Source: Corynebacterium ciconiae DSM 44920 (lineage in GTDB: Bacteria > Actinomycetota > Actinomycetes > Mycobacteriales > Mycobacteriaceae). From it: a stretch of DNA of 64,000 nt. Positions 43,328 to 52,846 of this stretch are shown in pieces. Location of the stretch: contig NZ_CP047189.1 in the NCBI RefSeq assembly GCF_030440575.1, forward strand, positions 1,612,001-1,676,000, written 5' to 3'. The first letter of the stretch is position 1. The number at the start of each line of letters is the position of its first letter. A program made the translations under genes and the position numbers. The notes beneath the pieces are model-generated. The model saw only the letters and a program-made list of their open reading frames with translations, did not search any database and was not told the origin of the DNA.

Positions 43328-45172
43328 CTAGCCTAGGAGGGCGTCTACAAAGCTCTCAGGTTCGAAGGGGGCGAGATCATCGGCGCCCTCGCCCAAACCG
43401 ACGAGTTTGACCGGCACGCCAAGCTCTTCCTGAACCTGGAATACGATGCCGCCCTTGGCAGTGCCATCGAGCTTGGTGAGCACCACACCGGAAATATCCA
43501 CCACATCGCGGAAGGTGCGCGCCTGAATCAGCCCATTTTGGCCCACCGTGGCATCCAGCACCAGCAGCACTTCGTCTACTTCGGCCTTCTTCTCCACTAC
43601 GCGCTTTACCTTGCCCAGCTGATCCATCAGCCCCTGGGAGGTATGCAAACGACCCGCGGTATCGACAAGCACCACATCGGTGTGCTGATCAATGCCCTGA
43701 GCCACGGCATCAAAGGCCACCGATGCCGGATCGGCGCCTTCCTTGCCGCGCACGGTGGTCGCCCCCACCCGGGTGCCCCAGGTCTCGAGCTGATCCGCGG
43801 CCGCAGCACGGAAGGTATCGGCAGCCCCGAGCACCACATTGTGCCCCATGGACACCAAGACGCGTGCCAGCTTGCCGGTAGTGGTGGTCTTGCCAGTGCC
43901 GTTGACCCCCACCACAAGCACCACCGCAGGCTTGCCCTCGTTCGGCATAGCCTTAATAGAGCGGTCCAGCTCCGGCTGGCAGGCCTCGATGAGCGTCTCG
44001 CGCAGCATAGCGCGGGCCTCGTCTTCACTAGAGACGCCACGTGCGGCGATCTTTTCCCGCAGATCGTCCACGATCTTCATCGTGGCGGTGGATCCGAGAT
44101 CCGCCATAATCAGCGTGTCTTCGATCTCCTCCCACGCATCCTCATCCAGATCACCGGCGGACAAAATTCCGAGCACGGACTGTCCGATCACATTCTGCGA
44201 ACGCGACAGCCGTCCACGCAGCTTGCCCAATCGCCCCTCAGCTGGGGCGATCTCGTCACGCTCCACCTCGGCCTCGCGTGGCTCCACCACAGCGGTCTCA
44301 GCAGATTGCTCAGCGGCAGCGGGCTTATCCGCGCCACCCTGCTGAATATCCTCCTGCTTGGCCAACTCCTCAGCCGCCTGCGGCTCCGGCTGCTCGAAGG
44401 TCTCAGACGAGGCCGACTGAGTGACGGGGGTGGCGCCATCAGTGACACTCGGAGCTAGGTCCTCTGCCTCGGCGGGCTCGGCACGCTCGGTGGCAGCGGA
44501 CTCGGCGGCGTCGTGCTCAACCCGATCAATCTCGCCGTCTTCGACAGAAGTGATCTGCTCCTCGGCGATGCTAGGTTCAACCGTCTCCTCCGGTTCGGCA
44601 GCAACCTCGAGATCGGCGGCCGCATCGCCCGCCGCGTCGTGCTCAACCCGATCGACCTCGCCGTCTTCAATAGAGCTAATCTGCTCCTCTGCAGCGCTAG
44701 GCTCAAGCGACTGCTCCGGTTCCGGCTTGGCTGCCGGCTCGGGTTCTGCAGCCGGCTCGGGTTCTGCAGCGGGCGTGGCCTCTACCTTCGGATCGGCCGG
44801 CCCCACCGGCTCGGCTTTATCAACCGGCTTGGCCGGTTCCGGCTTCGGCGCTGCAGCGGGCGGGGTAGGCGCCGGCGCGGCTGGCGGCGTGGTGCTAGGG
44901 GGGTCGGTGTCGAGGCGCTGGCCGTTGAGAAGTTCTGGTTCCTTCTTCTTCGGACCAGATCCGCTACCGCCACCGGGAGCAAAGTTGAAGCCGCCCTGCA
45001 CCTGATAGTTACCGGATTTCTCCTCGCGGGTGAGCTCCTTGGTCTGCTCTTCGGTTTTCTCGAAAGAGACAGTCTTGGATTGCTTGCGCTTCAAACCGAT
45101 CACGATGAGTGCGATCAGCAGCAGCAGAACAACAACAACAACAACCGCGGCAATAATATAAGTGGTATTCAT
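43328..45172 (-). CDS. ftsY: Signal recognition particle receptor FtsY
   Basis: FtsY is the membrane receptor that works with Ffh. The 614-residue protein has an N-terminal membrane helix (IIAAVVVVVVLLLLIALIVI), as in other actinobacteria. A disordered Ala/Glu/Pro linker of about 260 residues follows. The C-terminal NG domain has VGVNGTGKTTTTGKLA, DTAGRLHTSQ and TKLDGTAKGG. The linker contains two copies of a 29-residue unit around EEQISSIEDGEVDRVEHDAA, period 42 residues. The ATG at 45172 has GAGGA about 9 nt upstream. A terminator follows, and the unknown 1170-residue gene is 57 bp upstream. Confidence 0.95.
   Translation of the reverse strand: MNTTYIIAAVVVVVVLLLLIALIVIGLKRKQSKTVSFEKTEEQTKELTREEKSGNYQVQGGFNFAPGGGSGSGPKKKEPELLNGQRLDTDPPSTTPPAAPAPTPPAAAPKPEPAKPVDKAEPVGPADPKVEATPAAEPEPAAEPEPAAKPEPEQSLEPSAAEEQISSIEDGEVDRVEHDAAGDAAADLEVAAEPEETVEPSIAEEQITSVEDGEIDRVEHDAAESAATERAEPAEAEDLAPSVTDGATPVTQSASSETFEQPEPQAAEELAKQEDIQQGGADKPAAAEQSAETAVVEPREAEVERDEIAPAEGRLGKLRGRLSRSQNVIGQSVLGILSAGDLDEDAWEEIEDTLIMADLGSTATMKIVDDLREKIAARGVSSEDEARAMLRETLIEACQPELDRSIKAMPNEGKPAVVLVVGVNGTGKTTTTGKLARVLVSMGHNVVLGAADTFRAAAADQLETWGTRVGATTVRGKEGADPASVAFDAVAQGIDQHTDVVLVDTAGRLHTSQGLMDQLGKVKRVVEKKAEVDEVLLVLDATVGQNGLIQARTFRDVVDISGVVLTKLDGTAKGGIVFQVQEELGVPVKLVGLGEGADDLAPFEPESFVDALLG
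44511..44722 (-). repeat. Imperfect 86-bp direct repeat inside the FtsY linker
   Basis: Unit 44511-44596 matches unit 44637-44722 with a period of 126 bp, so it stays in frame. Both begin TCGTGCTCAACCCGATC and end CTCCGGTTC. They encode the two EEQI(S/T)S(I/V)EDGE(V/I)DRVEHDAA segments of the FtsY linker. Confidence 0.85.
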
Positions 45173-45229
45173 ACCGTCAATCCTCAATATAGGGTGATGA
45201 TCGGGTGATCCCCATCCACGTTAGTAGCT

Positions 45230-48200
45230 CTAGCTCGCCAGCGAAGGGTACTTTTCTGCCAGCACCATCGCCTCACTCGAAACCACATCGCCGGTGACCA
45301 GATCGGGCACCACGGTGGCCATTTCTGCCCAGCCGGGGCCTACCTCGTCCAGCAGCTTGGATTTACCCAGCATGTCGTGGGCGTGCATCCGTGCCGCCAG
45401 GGCGAAGATCATAGACACCACCGGCGCCAGCGCCCACAGATCCTGCGGGTTGTCGGTATCGACTCCGTCCAGCTTGTCGAAACGGATCCGGGCCGAGTTG
45501 TAGAGGCGCCGCTGGGCGCCCTTGATGCCGCGCATCAGCGTCAGTGCCGGCTTGATCAACTTGTGCCGCACCAAAATCTCCGACAGCTGCTCGCGATGCT
45601 TGAAGGTCTCGAACACCGCCAGCAAGCGGGTGGAATCCGCCATCATCGGCCCAGGCACGATCTCGGCCTGGGAGAAGAACATCTCCAGCAGCATCTCCTG
45701 CTGGGCGGGATCCATGTGCGCGATCTGCACCGTGGACCTATCGATGCAGGCGGTGTCCAAGGTGGCATCGCGACCGGTGCTCAAGGTCTCCACGAGACGT
45801 TTGCCAGCGGCCTCCTCGAGCTGCTTCATCACCGCGCGCAGCCGCTGCCGCGTTTCGGGAGTGATGGTCTCCTGCTCTAGCTCTGCAGCCAGCTCCGGCA
45901 GCCCTGCGAGCACGCTCAGCACACCGATCCAGGCATTGCGGTGAATTTCGGTGTCATCCACCGCGGCTGGGGCTGCGCCCTCTGTGCTGGACATGGGGGT
46001 GGCTACCAAACCGGAGGACACCACACATCCAGGCTGCAGCTCGCTCGGCACCAACGAGGACGCGAGCCCCGACAGAGCCTGCTGCGGGTGGGTGTGCACC
46101 ACCGCGGTGATCGCCCGCCGCATGGGGGTGTCCGCCTTGTCCTCAGAGGCGAGGAAGTCCCAGAGCATCGGCATGATCGCCGGATCATCAGGAGCCGAGT
46201 CGGACTCTCCCGCGAGAAACGCCGAAAACTCGGTGAAGCCCGTAGAGCCGCTGCGGTAGTAGCCCGGTTGGGAGATGTTAAACGCCGATTCGGCTGGGGT
46301 GCGCGCAGGGCGCTGGATGCTGTAAGGATCCGAGGAGAAAAGCTGCACGGCCACATCTCCAGCGCCACGAAACGCCTCCGGTAGCGGAGTCTCGGCACTG
46401 ACCTCGGCGATGGTGCGGGCCAAGGCCCACGGCGCGGTCAGTGGCCAGATCCATGCGCCCACTCGGTGATCACTGGGCAGGTCGGAGAAGTGCAGGGTAT
46501 CGTCGACAAGCTCAACCCCAGAAGTCAAGGGCTCAGGGTTGATATCGGCAAGCCCGACGGAGACCTTGCGGTTGACGGCCTTATCCACCCACTCCAGATC
46601 CATGCGGCCGGCGGGCATCGCATTCATGGAACCCACCAGGCGCGACATATCGGCGCCAAAGGTGTAGTCATCGATGCGCGTCATCTTCGCGGTACGCAAA
46701 GGGGTGCCGTGGTGATTTCGCACCGAGATACTCGGCTGGCTCACTCCTCCGCCAGCCGGCACACGCAAGCGCACCATGCCACTCGGGTTGAACTCGCCCG
46801 GCTGTACGCGCGCACGGGTAGTGCGCCATGACGCCGGCTGGGTGCTCAACGGCAGCTCGAAGAGCAGCCGCGGCGGGGTGAAGCGCAGCGGCAGCTGATC
46901 GCCTTCCTCGGTGGTGATGGCGAAGTCCATGCCCGGCGCATCGGGGGCCACCTCCACCCGCTTCGGCACTACCTCGAAGGGCTTCTCGCCGTGCGCGATA
47001 CGCAGGGCTGCAGGCGATAGCCCGCCCTGAGCTGGGATACGGAAGGTCAGGCTACCGCCAGCCACCTCGGTCTGGGTGTGCAGTCCTTCGACCAACGCGC
47101 ACTCGTGGCGGAAGGACTCGTTGCGCGGTCCGCGCAGCCGAATGAGGTACTCCCCCACCCACGGCGACTCCCACGCAGAGGGATCGAAAATATCGAATAC
47201 CCCGCCCTCGGCGGGAACCTCCAGAGGCTCGGCAGGGGCCACCTCCATGCCCTCCTCACCAATACCAGCAAAGGCGGAAACGGTGAGATACCAGGTTTCG
47301 GCCTGACCCGAGACCGTGGGCGGGAACTCCGCCAGCAAGGATTCCGAGTGCACGGGCAGCCCACTGGTGGTGCGCACGCAGGCGGCGGCCGGCGAGGGAT
47401 CTCGGAAGATCACGCGCTGGCGGGCATCCACGCAGCGTACGTTCTGCTCGCCGGCCTCGCCACGATCGATCTTCAAGCTCGCAGCCTCGGAGGTGTCGAC
47501 GCGCACGCACTGCCATTTATCCCATCCCTCGACAGCGACGGTGTCGATGATTGGCAGCTCGCGCCCGGCGACCACGTCCACTACCTGGGCGTCATTCGGG
47601 CACACCACGCACAGCTCCGGGTAGTGCAGCGAGGCCTTGTCGGTGACATTCGCCCCCTTCGGGGTGAAGATCAGGGCCGGATCATCGGAGGCGACCACCG
47701 GTACCACCCAGTTCAAGGCGGTGGTGACATCGTGTACGTTGATCTCGCGGGTCTGATGCTCCACCGCAATGTCGAGCGCCTCAGAATAGGGGCGCTGCTC
47801 GCCCCAAGGGCGCCCCGTGCGATAGACGGTGGTGGTGCCGTCGACCGACACCCGCCACTGGATTTCCTCGTTGGGCTGGTTCACCACTTTCTGCTCCGGC
47901 AGACGCAGACACACCTTGCGGCGGGCGGCGTTCCACACGATGCGCGGCCGCAGCTCCCGGGTGCCCACGCCCACAGCATGCTGGCGATCCTCGGTGCCCA
48001 CGGGGCGCTCTCGAAGTTCTGCGATCACATGCTCTGCCACCGGCTGCGGCATTGCCGGGTGGGGCCACTCCTCGCTGCGCACCCGCCAGGTCGCCCCTTG
48101 AGAGGCGGTGAACTGGCGGAAAGCCTCGACCGATGCGAGCACGTCGCTGAGCAGCTCGGGTGCCGCCTGGGCCACCGCGGCGGTCACGTCCAGCTCCTCG

Positions 48201-48742
48201 GACTCCGCCAGTGCAGCTACATCCACTGCGCCATCGTGGGCGTCAAGGAGCTCTAGCAATCCAGGGATCTCGGCGGCGGTGACACCCACATGCGCAGCCA
48301 GCACCAGCACCGGGGTGTCGGCCATGCCCTCGGGCACGGCCGTGTCGGTGGCGGCAATCACCCGGCGCGCCGCGGCATCGGCTGCACTGACCATCTCTGC
48401 GGTCGTGGGCAATGCCATGCCGGAGAGATATTCGATGAAGAAGCTCTCTACATCGATCATCTTGGAGGCGCGGTTGAGCAGGGTGGCCAGCGCCAGGTTC
48501 GGGGAGGAGACCATCAGCTCCTCTAGCTGGGCACCATCTGCTAGCTGACGAGAGAGAAACGCCCCGTAGAAACGCTCGATGCGCTCCAGAGAATCCGAGC
48601 TCAAAGCCCGGATGGGAAAGGTGGGGGTGTGTTCGAACTCCTGCTTCATTTCCAGCTCGGTGCGGAATGCCCACCCGAGTAGAAATTCCGTGGAGGAGGA
48701 ATCGGCGGCTGTGTTGGTCCTGCTACCGGCGCCGGTGCTCAT
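45230..48742 (-). CDS. Large protein of unknown function (1170 residues) between smc and ftsY
   Basis: I recognise no family. The first 250 residues look helical (LSSDSLERIERFYGAFLS, MVSAADAAARRVIAATD). Residues about 250-830 look like a series of beta-sandwich modules, with repeated strand-turn patterns and Trp/Pro/Gly-rich turns (EEIQWRVSVDGTTTVYR, GEYLIRLRGPRNESF, GMVRLRVPAGGGVSQP). The last 300 residues are helical again (ETRQRLRAVMKQLEEAAG, LTLMRGIKGAQRRLYNSA). There is no signal peptide, membrane helix, P-loop or catalytic motif I can see, so it is probably cytosolic. The ATG at 48742 (MSTGAGSRTN) is the likely start. It is 57 bp upstream of ftsY and 159 bp downstream of smc. Confidence 0.85.
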   Translation of the reverse strand: MSTGAGSRTNTAADSSSTEFLLGWAFRTELEMKQEFEHTPTFPIRALSSDSLERIERFYGAFLSRQLADGAQLEELMVSSPNLALATLLNRASKMIDVESFFIEYLSGMALPTTAEMVSAADAAARRVIAATDTAVPEGMADTPVLVLAAHVGVTAAEIPGLLELLDAHDGAVDVAALAESEELDVTAAVAQAAPELLSDVLASVEAFRQFTASQGATWRVRSEEWPHPAMPQPVAEHVIAELRERPVGTEDRQHAVGVGTRELRPRIVWNAARRKVCLRLPEQKVVNQPNEEIQWRVSVDGTTTVYRTGRPWGEQRPYSEALDIAVEHQTREINVHDVTTALNWVVPVVASDDPALIFTPKGANVTDKASLHYPELCVVCPNDAQVVDVVAGRELPIIDTVAVEGWDKWQCVRVDTSEAASLKIDRGEAGEQNVRCVDARQRVIFRDPSPAAACVRTTSGLPVHSESLLAEFPPTVSGQAETWYLTVSAFAGIGEEGMEVAPAEPLEVPAEGGVFDIFDPSAWESPWVGEYLIRLRGPRNESFRHECALVEGLHTQTEVAGGSLTFRIPAQGGLSPAALRIAHGEKPFEVVPKRVEVAPDAPGMDFAITTEEGDQLPLRFTPPRLLFELPLSTQPASWRTTRARVQPGEFNPSGMVRLRVPAGGGVSQPSISVRNHHGTPLRTAKMTRIDDYTFGADMSRLVGSMNAMPAGRMDLEWVDKAVNRKVSVGLADINPEPLTSGVELVDDTLHFSDLPSDHRVGAWIWPLTAPWALARTIAEVSAETPLPEAFRGAGDVAVQLFSSDPYSIQRPARTPAESAFNISQPGYYRSGSTGFTEFSAFLAGESDSAPDDPAIMPMLWDFLASEDKADTPMRRAITAVVHTHPQQALSGLASSLVPSELQPGCVVSSGLVATPMSSTEGAAPAAVDDTEIHRNAWIGVLSVLAGLPELAAELEQETITPETRQRLRAVMKQLEEAAGKRLVETLSTGRDATLDTACIDRSTVQIAHMDPAQQEMLLEMFFSQAEIVPGPMMADSTRLLAVFETFKHREQLSEILVRHKLIKPALTLMRGIKGAQRRLYNSARIRFDKLDGVDTDNPQDLWALAPVVSMIFALAARMHAHDMLGKSKLLDEVGPGWAEMATVVPDLVTGDVVSSEAMVLAEKYPSLAS

Positions 48743-48901
48743 GAGTTGGTGTGGTCCCCTTCTACTGCTGTGTTCATATACTGTGCGGTATTTACACGCA
48801 GCGCGTGGCATTGTCCGCGCTAAGAGTCTTAGCGTAGTCCACCGCCGTGGGCGCTTCAGCACGGCTCCCGCTTGCCCGTGTGGCAGGCTCGCTCACCGCG
48901 G

Positions 48902-51900
48902 CTACTCGGTGGGTTGGGCGACCGCGGGGTCAACGCTGCGTGGCTCGCTGTGCGGGCTCATGCGCTGCGACAGCACCTGGGTGACACCATCGCCGCGCAT
49001 GGTCACGCCATAGAGCACGTTGGCGATATCCATGGTGGGTTTTTGGTGGGTGATCACGATCAGCTGCGAGGTTTCACGCAAGTCTTCGAACAGCGCGATG
49101 AGGCGCCGGAGGTTGACGTCGTCAAGCGCAGCCTCGACCTCGTCCATGACATAGAAGGGCGAGGGGCGGGCTTTGAAGATCGCCACGAGCAGTGCCACCG
49201 CGGTGAGTGATTTCTCGCCGCCGGAGAGCAGCGAGAGTCGCTTGACGCGTTTGCCCGGCGGGCGGGCCTCCACATCGATGCCCGTGCCCAGCATGTCGGC
49301 GGGGTTGGTCAGCAGCAGCCGCCCCTCACCACCGGGAAAGAGGGTGGCAAATACCTTGGGAAACTCCGCCTCCACGTCTTTCCACGCCTCGGTGAACAGG
49401 GTGAGGATCTGATCATCCACCGAGTCGATCACATCTTCCAGATCGGTGCGGGCCTGCTCCACATCGTCCAGCTGCGAGCTGAGGTAATCGTAGCGCTCCT
49501 CCAAGGCCTTGTATTCCTCCAGCGCCAAGGGGTTGACCTTACCCAGCGCGGCCAGCTGTTTTTCGGCCTGCTTGAGCTCCCTAGTGGTGGCTGCACGATC
49601 GAAACTAGGCTCTGGGGCGTACTCGCTGCGCAGTATCTCAGCATCGAGCCCAGTTTGTTCGCTGAGCTTGGCGACGCTTTCCTCCAGCCGCACCCGCGCC
49701 GTGGACAAAGCCATCTCGGCCTCATGCCGAGCATCGCCGAGGCGAGTGGCATTCTGGGTGGCTGCCGATAGCTGATCGCGCACCCGGCGGGCGCTGCTTA
49801 CCACGGACGCTTTGCGCTGTTCTAGTTCCTCACGCTGGGCGGCCACAGATTCCCGAGCCGCAGCTACCCGAGTGCTCATGCGCTCACTGAGCTGCGCCAC
49901 AGCGGCGGCCACCCGAGTGTCGTGCTGACGCTTTTTCACTCGCGCCTCGTGCTGGGTGCGCTGCTGCTCAGCCTGCATGGCCTGGGACTTCAACGCCGCT
50001 GCCCGCCCGAGCGCAGCATTTTCCCGCTGCTCGAGTTGAGCAAGGCGCAGCCGAGCCTCGGTGTCCATAGAACGCAGCTGTTCCACGTGCGCAGCCAAGC
50101 TGTCCGTGTCGGAGGTGGAGATTTCTGCTGGGCTGTCTTCATCCTCAGCGGAGGCGAGAAGCTCCGAGACGGTGCGGTACTCCTCGCGTGCCTGCTCCAC
50201 CTCAGTGGCGGCCCGATCCAGCTGCTCGAGGAGCCGTTGATGCTCCCGCTGCTGGTTGTCGGTAGCCTTAATCAACCGGTCCACCTCGGCCGCCTTGGTT
50301 TTATCCACGGCGTCGAACTCGCGCAGCGCAGCGGTGGTGGCGGCCACATTGACTCGGGCATCCTCCGCTGCCTTCTTGGTGCCGGATAGGGTGCCGGCCA
50401 TGTCATCGCGGCGGCGCACAAGGCTGGCCAGACGAGCCTCGGTGTCACTGATTTGTTGGGCGATCTCCACACTGCTCGTGCCGATCGCTTCCCCATCACC
50501 GTGGCCACTTTCGGTGATGATCCAGCCATGCCCCATGACCGCCCCAGCGGGGGTGACTGCACGCAGCCGCGGATCGGCTTCCACCACGGCGCGCCCGGCG
50601 GCGCTATCTGGCACAATCACCACATCCACCAGCATCCGCGTCAGCGCCGAGGACACCTCCGGCGCAAGCTCTAGCTCATCGAGAAGCCAAGGATGCCCGC
50701 CGGTATCGGCATCAAGACGCCACGGCTCGGAGGTACCGGTAGCAATAAAGGCCGTCGCTTCCGTGTTGTCCTCGGCCAACCGAGACTGCAGCTGGGCATC
50801 GGGCAGCGCGCCCACCCAAGCCTCAGCGTGGGTGCCGAGGGCTGCCGCCAGCGCCGGGGCATAGGCGGTATCGACTCGCACGTGCTCAGCAAGCTGGCTG
50901 TAATCGGCGGCAACATCCTTGGCCAGTGAGGCCCGCGGACGCTGCTGGCGCAGCACCTCCACCTTGGATTCAAGCCGAGAGATCGCTACATCCAGCTCGC
51001 GGTGCTCGGCGCTGACCTCCTCAAGGCGCTGCTCCGCCGCTTCGGCTTCGCTGCGGGCGTGGCGGGCATCATCAACCAGCGGGGCGCGCTGCGCGGTGGT
51101 GCTTTGCAGCGTCTTTTTCGCCTGCGCCAGTTGCCCTTCAAGTTCGTGCAGGCTGGCACCGGCCTGGCGCACCTGCTCCTGCCGTTCGGCTACGCGCCGT
51201 TCGGCGGCAGCAATGGTCTTTTCCGCGCTATCGACGCGCTCTCCCAGCCGGGCCACCCCAGCCTGGTGATCAGCGATCGCTGCGATGCGCCGGCGATGTT
51301 CACGCTCTGCCCGCTCGTAGTTCTCCCGCGCCGTGTCCAGCTCAGCGGAGACCTCCTCCAACTGGGCTGCAGCCATCTCCTTTTCTTCCGAGAGCTCATA
51401 CGCCTCTTCCTCTGCCAGCTCGGCCTTCTCCCGCAGCTGGGCCGCATCAGGGCCCTGATAGGCCTCCTCCGCCGCGCGGCTGGTGCGTTCCCGCGCGATA
51501 CGAAGGGTGGCATCCACCCGCTCGGCGAGGGAGGACAGCTCGAACCACAGATTGTGCGCCTGCTCCAGCTGCGGGGTGACCTCCTCCACTGCGGCCTCCC
51601 AATCGGCGGCGCTGGCCTGCAGCTCGTCGAGCTCCGCGCGGGCGCGGGCATGCGCATCGATGGCTCGGCGATGCTGCAGCTCGGCATCAGCGCAGGCGCC
51701 GTCACGACGGGTAAGGGTATCGCCGGCCAGCAGGAGACGATTGTGGCGCACGCGGGCCTGCACGGAGGCGGCCTTTTGTGCTGCCTCCGCTTGACGGGCC
51801 AAGGGAGTGAGTTGCTTACCCAGTTCGTCTGTGAGGTCACGCAAACGATCTAGGTTTGCTTGCATCCCTACGAGCTTGCGCTGCGCTTTTTCTTTGCGTC

Positions 51901-52414
51901 GGCGGTGCTTGAGCACGCCAGCGGCTTCTTCAATATAGGAACGCCGCTCCTCAGGCCGAGATTCCAAGATTTCAGCGAGCTTGCCTTGGCCGACAATGAT
52001 GTGCATTTCCTTGCCAATGCCGGAATCGCTGAGCAGCTCTTGGATATCCATCAACCGGGCGCGAGAGCCGTTGATTTCGTATTCGGAGGCGCCGTCGCGA
52101 AACATGCGGCGGGTGATGGAGACTTCGGTGTAGTCGATCGAAATCGCCCCATCGGAGTTATCGATCGTGAGCGTTACCTCGGCGCGGCCCAGTGGTTTAC
52201 GCCCACCCGCCCCAGCGAAGATGACATCATCCATCTTTCCGCCGCGCAGGCTTTTGGCGCCCTGCTCACCCATCACCCAGGCCAAAGCATCAACCACATT
52301 GGACTTGCCGGAGCCATTCGGGCCCACGACAGCACAAATGCCGGGCTCGAATTTCATGGTGGTAGCGCTGGCGAAGGACTTAAACCCCTTCATAGTCAGC
52401 GACTTCAAATACAC
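48902..52414 (-). CDS. smc: Chromosome segregation protein SMC
   Basis: SMC with ScpA/ScpB organises and separates chromosomes. The 1170-residue protein has Walker A GPNGSGKSNVVDAL at the N-terminus and two long coiled coils (about 165-500 and 660-1000). The hinge lies between about 500 and 650. The C-terminal ABC signature is LLSGGEKSLTAVALL and Walker B is YVMDEVEAALDD. It starts at GTG with GGGAGG about 8 nt upstream. scpA and scpB are not in the window. acyP is 75 bp upstream on the same strand, as in M. tuberculosis. Confidence 0.97.
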   Translation of the reverse strand: MYLKSLTMKGFKSFASATTMKFEPGICAVVGPNGSGKSNVVDALAWVMGEQGAKSLRGGKMDDVIFAGAGGRKPLGRAEVTLTIDNSDGAISIDYTEVSITRRMFRDGASEYEINGSRARLMDIQELLSDSGIGKEMHIIVGQGKLAEILESRPEERRSYIEEAAGVLKHRRRKEKAQRKLVGMQANLDRLRDLTDELGKQLTPLARQAEAAQKAASVQARVRHNRLLLAGDTLTRRDGACADAELQHRRAIDAHARARAELDELQASAADWEAAVEEVTPQLEQAHNLWFELSSLAERVDATLRIARERTSRAAEEAYQGPDAAQLREKAELAEEEAYELSEEKEMAAAQLEEVSAELDTARENYERAEREHRRRIAAIADHQAGVARLGERVDSAEKTIAAAERRVAERQEQVRQAGASLHELEGQLAQAKKTLQSTTAQRAPLVDDARHARSEAEAAEQRLEEVSAEHRELDVAISRLESKVEVLRQQRPRASLAKDVAADYSQLAEHVRVDTAYAPALAAALGTHAEAWVGALPDAQLQSRLAEDNTEATAFIATGTSEPWRLDADTGGHPWLLDELELAPEVSSALTRMLVDVVIVPDSAAGRAVVEADPRLRAVTPAGAVMGHGWIITESGHGDGEAIGTSSVEIAQQISDTEARLASLVRRRDDMAGTLSGTKKAAEDARVNVAATTAALREFDAVDKTKAAEVDRLIKATDNQQREHQRLLEQLDRAATEVEQAREEYRTVSELLASAEDEDSPAEISTSDTDSLAAHVEQLRSMDTEARLRLAQLEQRENAALGRAAALKSQAMQAEQQRTQHEARVKKRQHDTRVAAAVAQLSERMSTRVAAARESVAAQREELEQRKASVVSSARRVRDQLSAATQNATRLGDARHEAEMALSTARVRLEESVAKLSEQTGLDAEILRSEYAPEPSFDRAATTRELKQAEKQLAALGKVNPLALEEYKALEERYDYLSSQLDDVEQARTDLEDVIDSVDDQILTLFTEAWKDVEAEFPKVFATLFPGGEGRLLLTNPADMLGTGIDVEARPPGKRVKRLSLLSGGEKSLTAVALLVAIFKARPSPFYVMDEVEAALDDVNLRRLIALFEDLRETSQLIVITHQKPTMDIANVLYGVTMRGDGVTQVLSQRMSPHSEPRSVDPAVAQPTE

Positions 52415-52489
52415 CTTGAATTCCTCCCGGCATGGCCCACCCCACGCAGGCGCGGGCTGGGTCTATGTGCGTTGATCACCGCACAGATT

Positions 52490-52846
52490 TTAGCTGGTGT
52501 GAAAACCACTCGCCCCGCGCGGGTCGGTGTACTGCGGGATCACCGTCTCCACCGAGCCTGGCCGAGTGTGGGTGCTCGGTTGCTCGCTGAGCCGCTGCAG
52601 TAACTCGGCCACGGCCTGCCGGGAACCTTCAGCCACCACACACACTCGACCATCCACCATGTTCTTCGCATACCCGGCGATGTCGAGTTCTTTGGCTTGT
52701 TGCAGTGTCCACCAGCGAAATCCCACGCCTTGAACGTGTCCATGCACCCAGGCGGTCATCCTGACCTGCCCCGTGTCCGCCATGTTTTCAGGCGAAGGTT
52801 CGGGCTGATTCCTCTGTTGTGCAGGCTCTGAAGTGCGGCCGCTCAT
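52490..52846 (-). CDS. acyP: Acylphosphatase
   Basis: Acylphosphatases hydrolyse acyl phosphates. The catalytic Arg is in HGHVQGVGFRWWTLQQA and the catalytic Asn in AGYAKNMVDGRVCVVAEG. The frame gives 118 residues; the core domain is about 90. I chose the ATG at 52846 because it overlaps the stop of the upstream symporter gene as ATGA and has AAAGGA about 10 nt upstream. This gives an extra polar N-terminus of about 28 residues. An internal ATG at 52783 would give a normal length but has no binding site. Confidence 0.9.
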   Translation of the reverse strand: MSGRTSEPAQQRNQPEPSPENMADTGQVRMTAWVHGHVQGVGFRWWTLQQAKELDIAGYAKNMVDGRVCVVAEGSRQAVAELLQRLSEQPSTHTRPGSVETVIPQYTDPRGASGFHTS

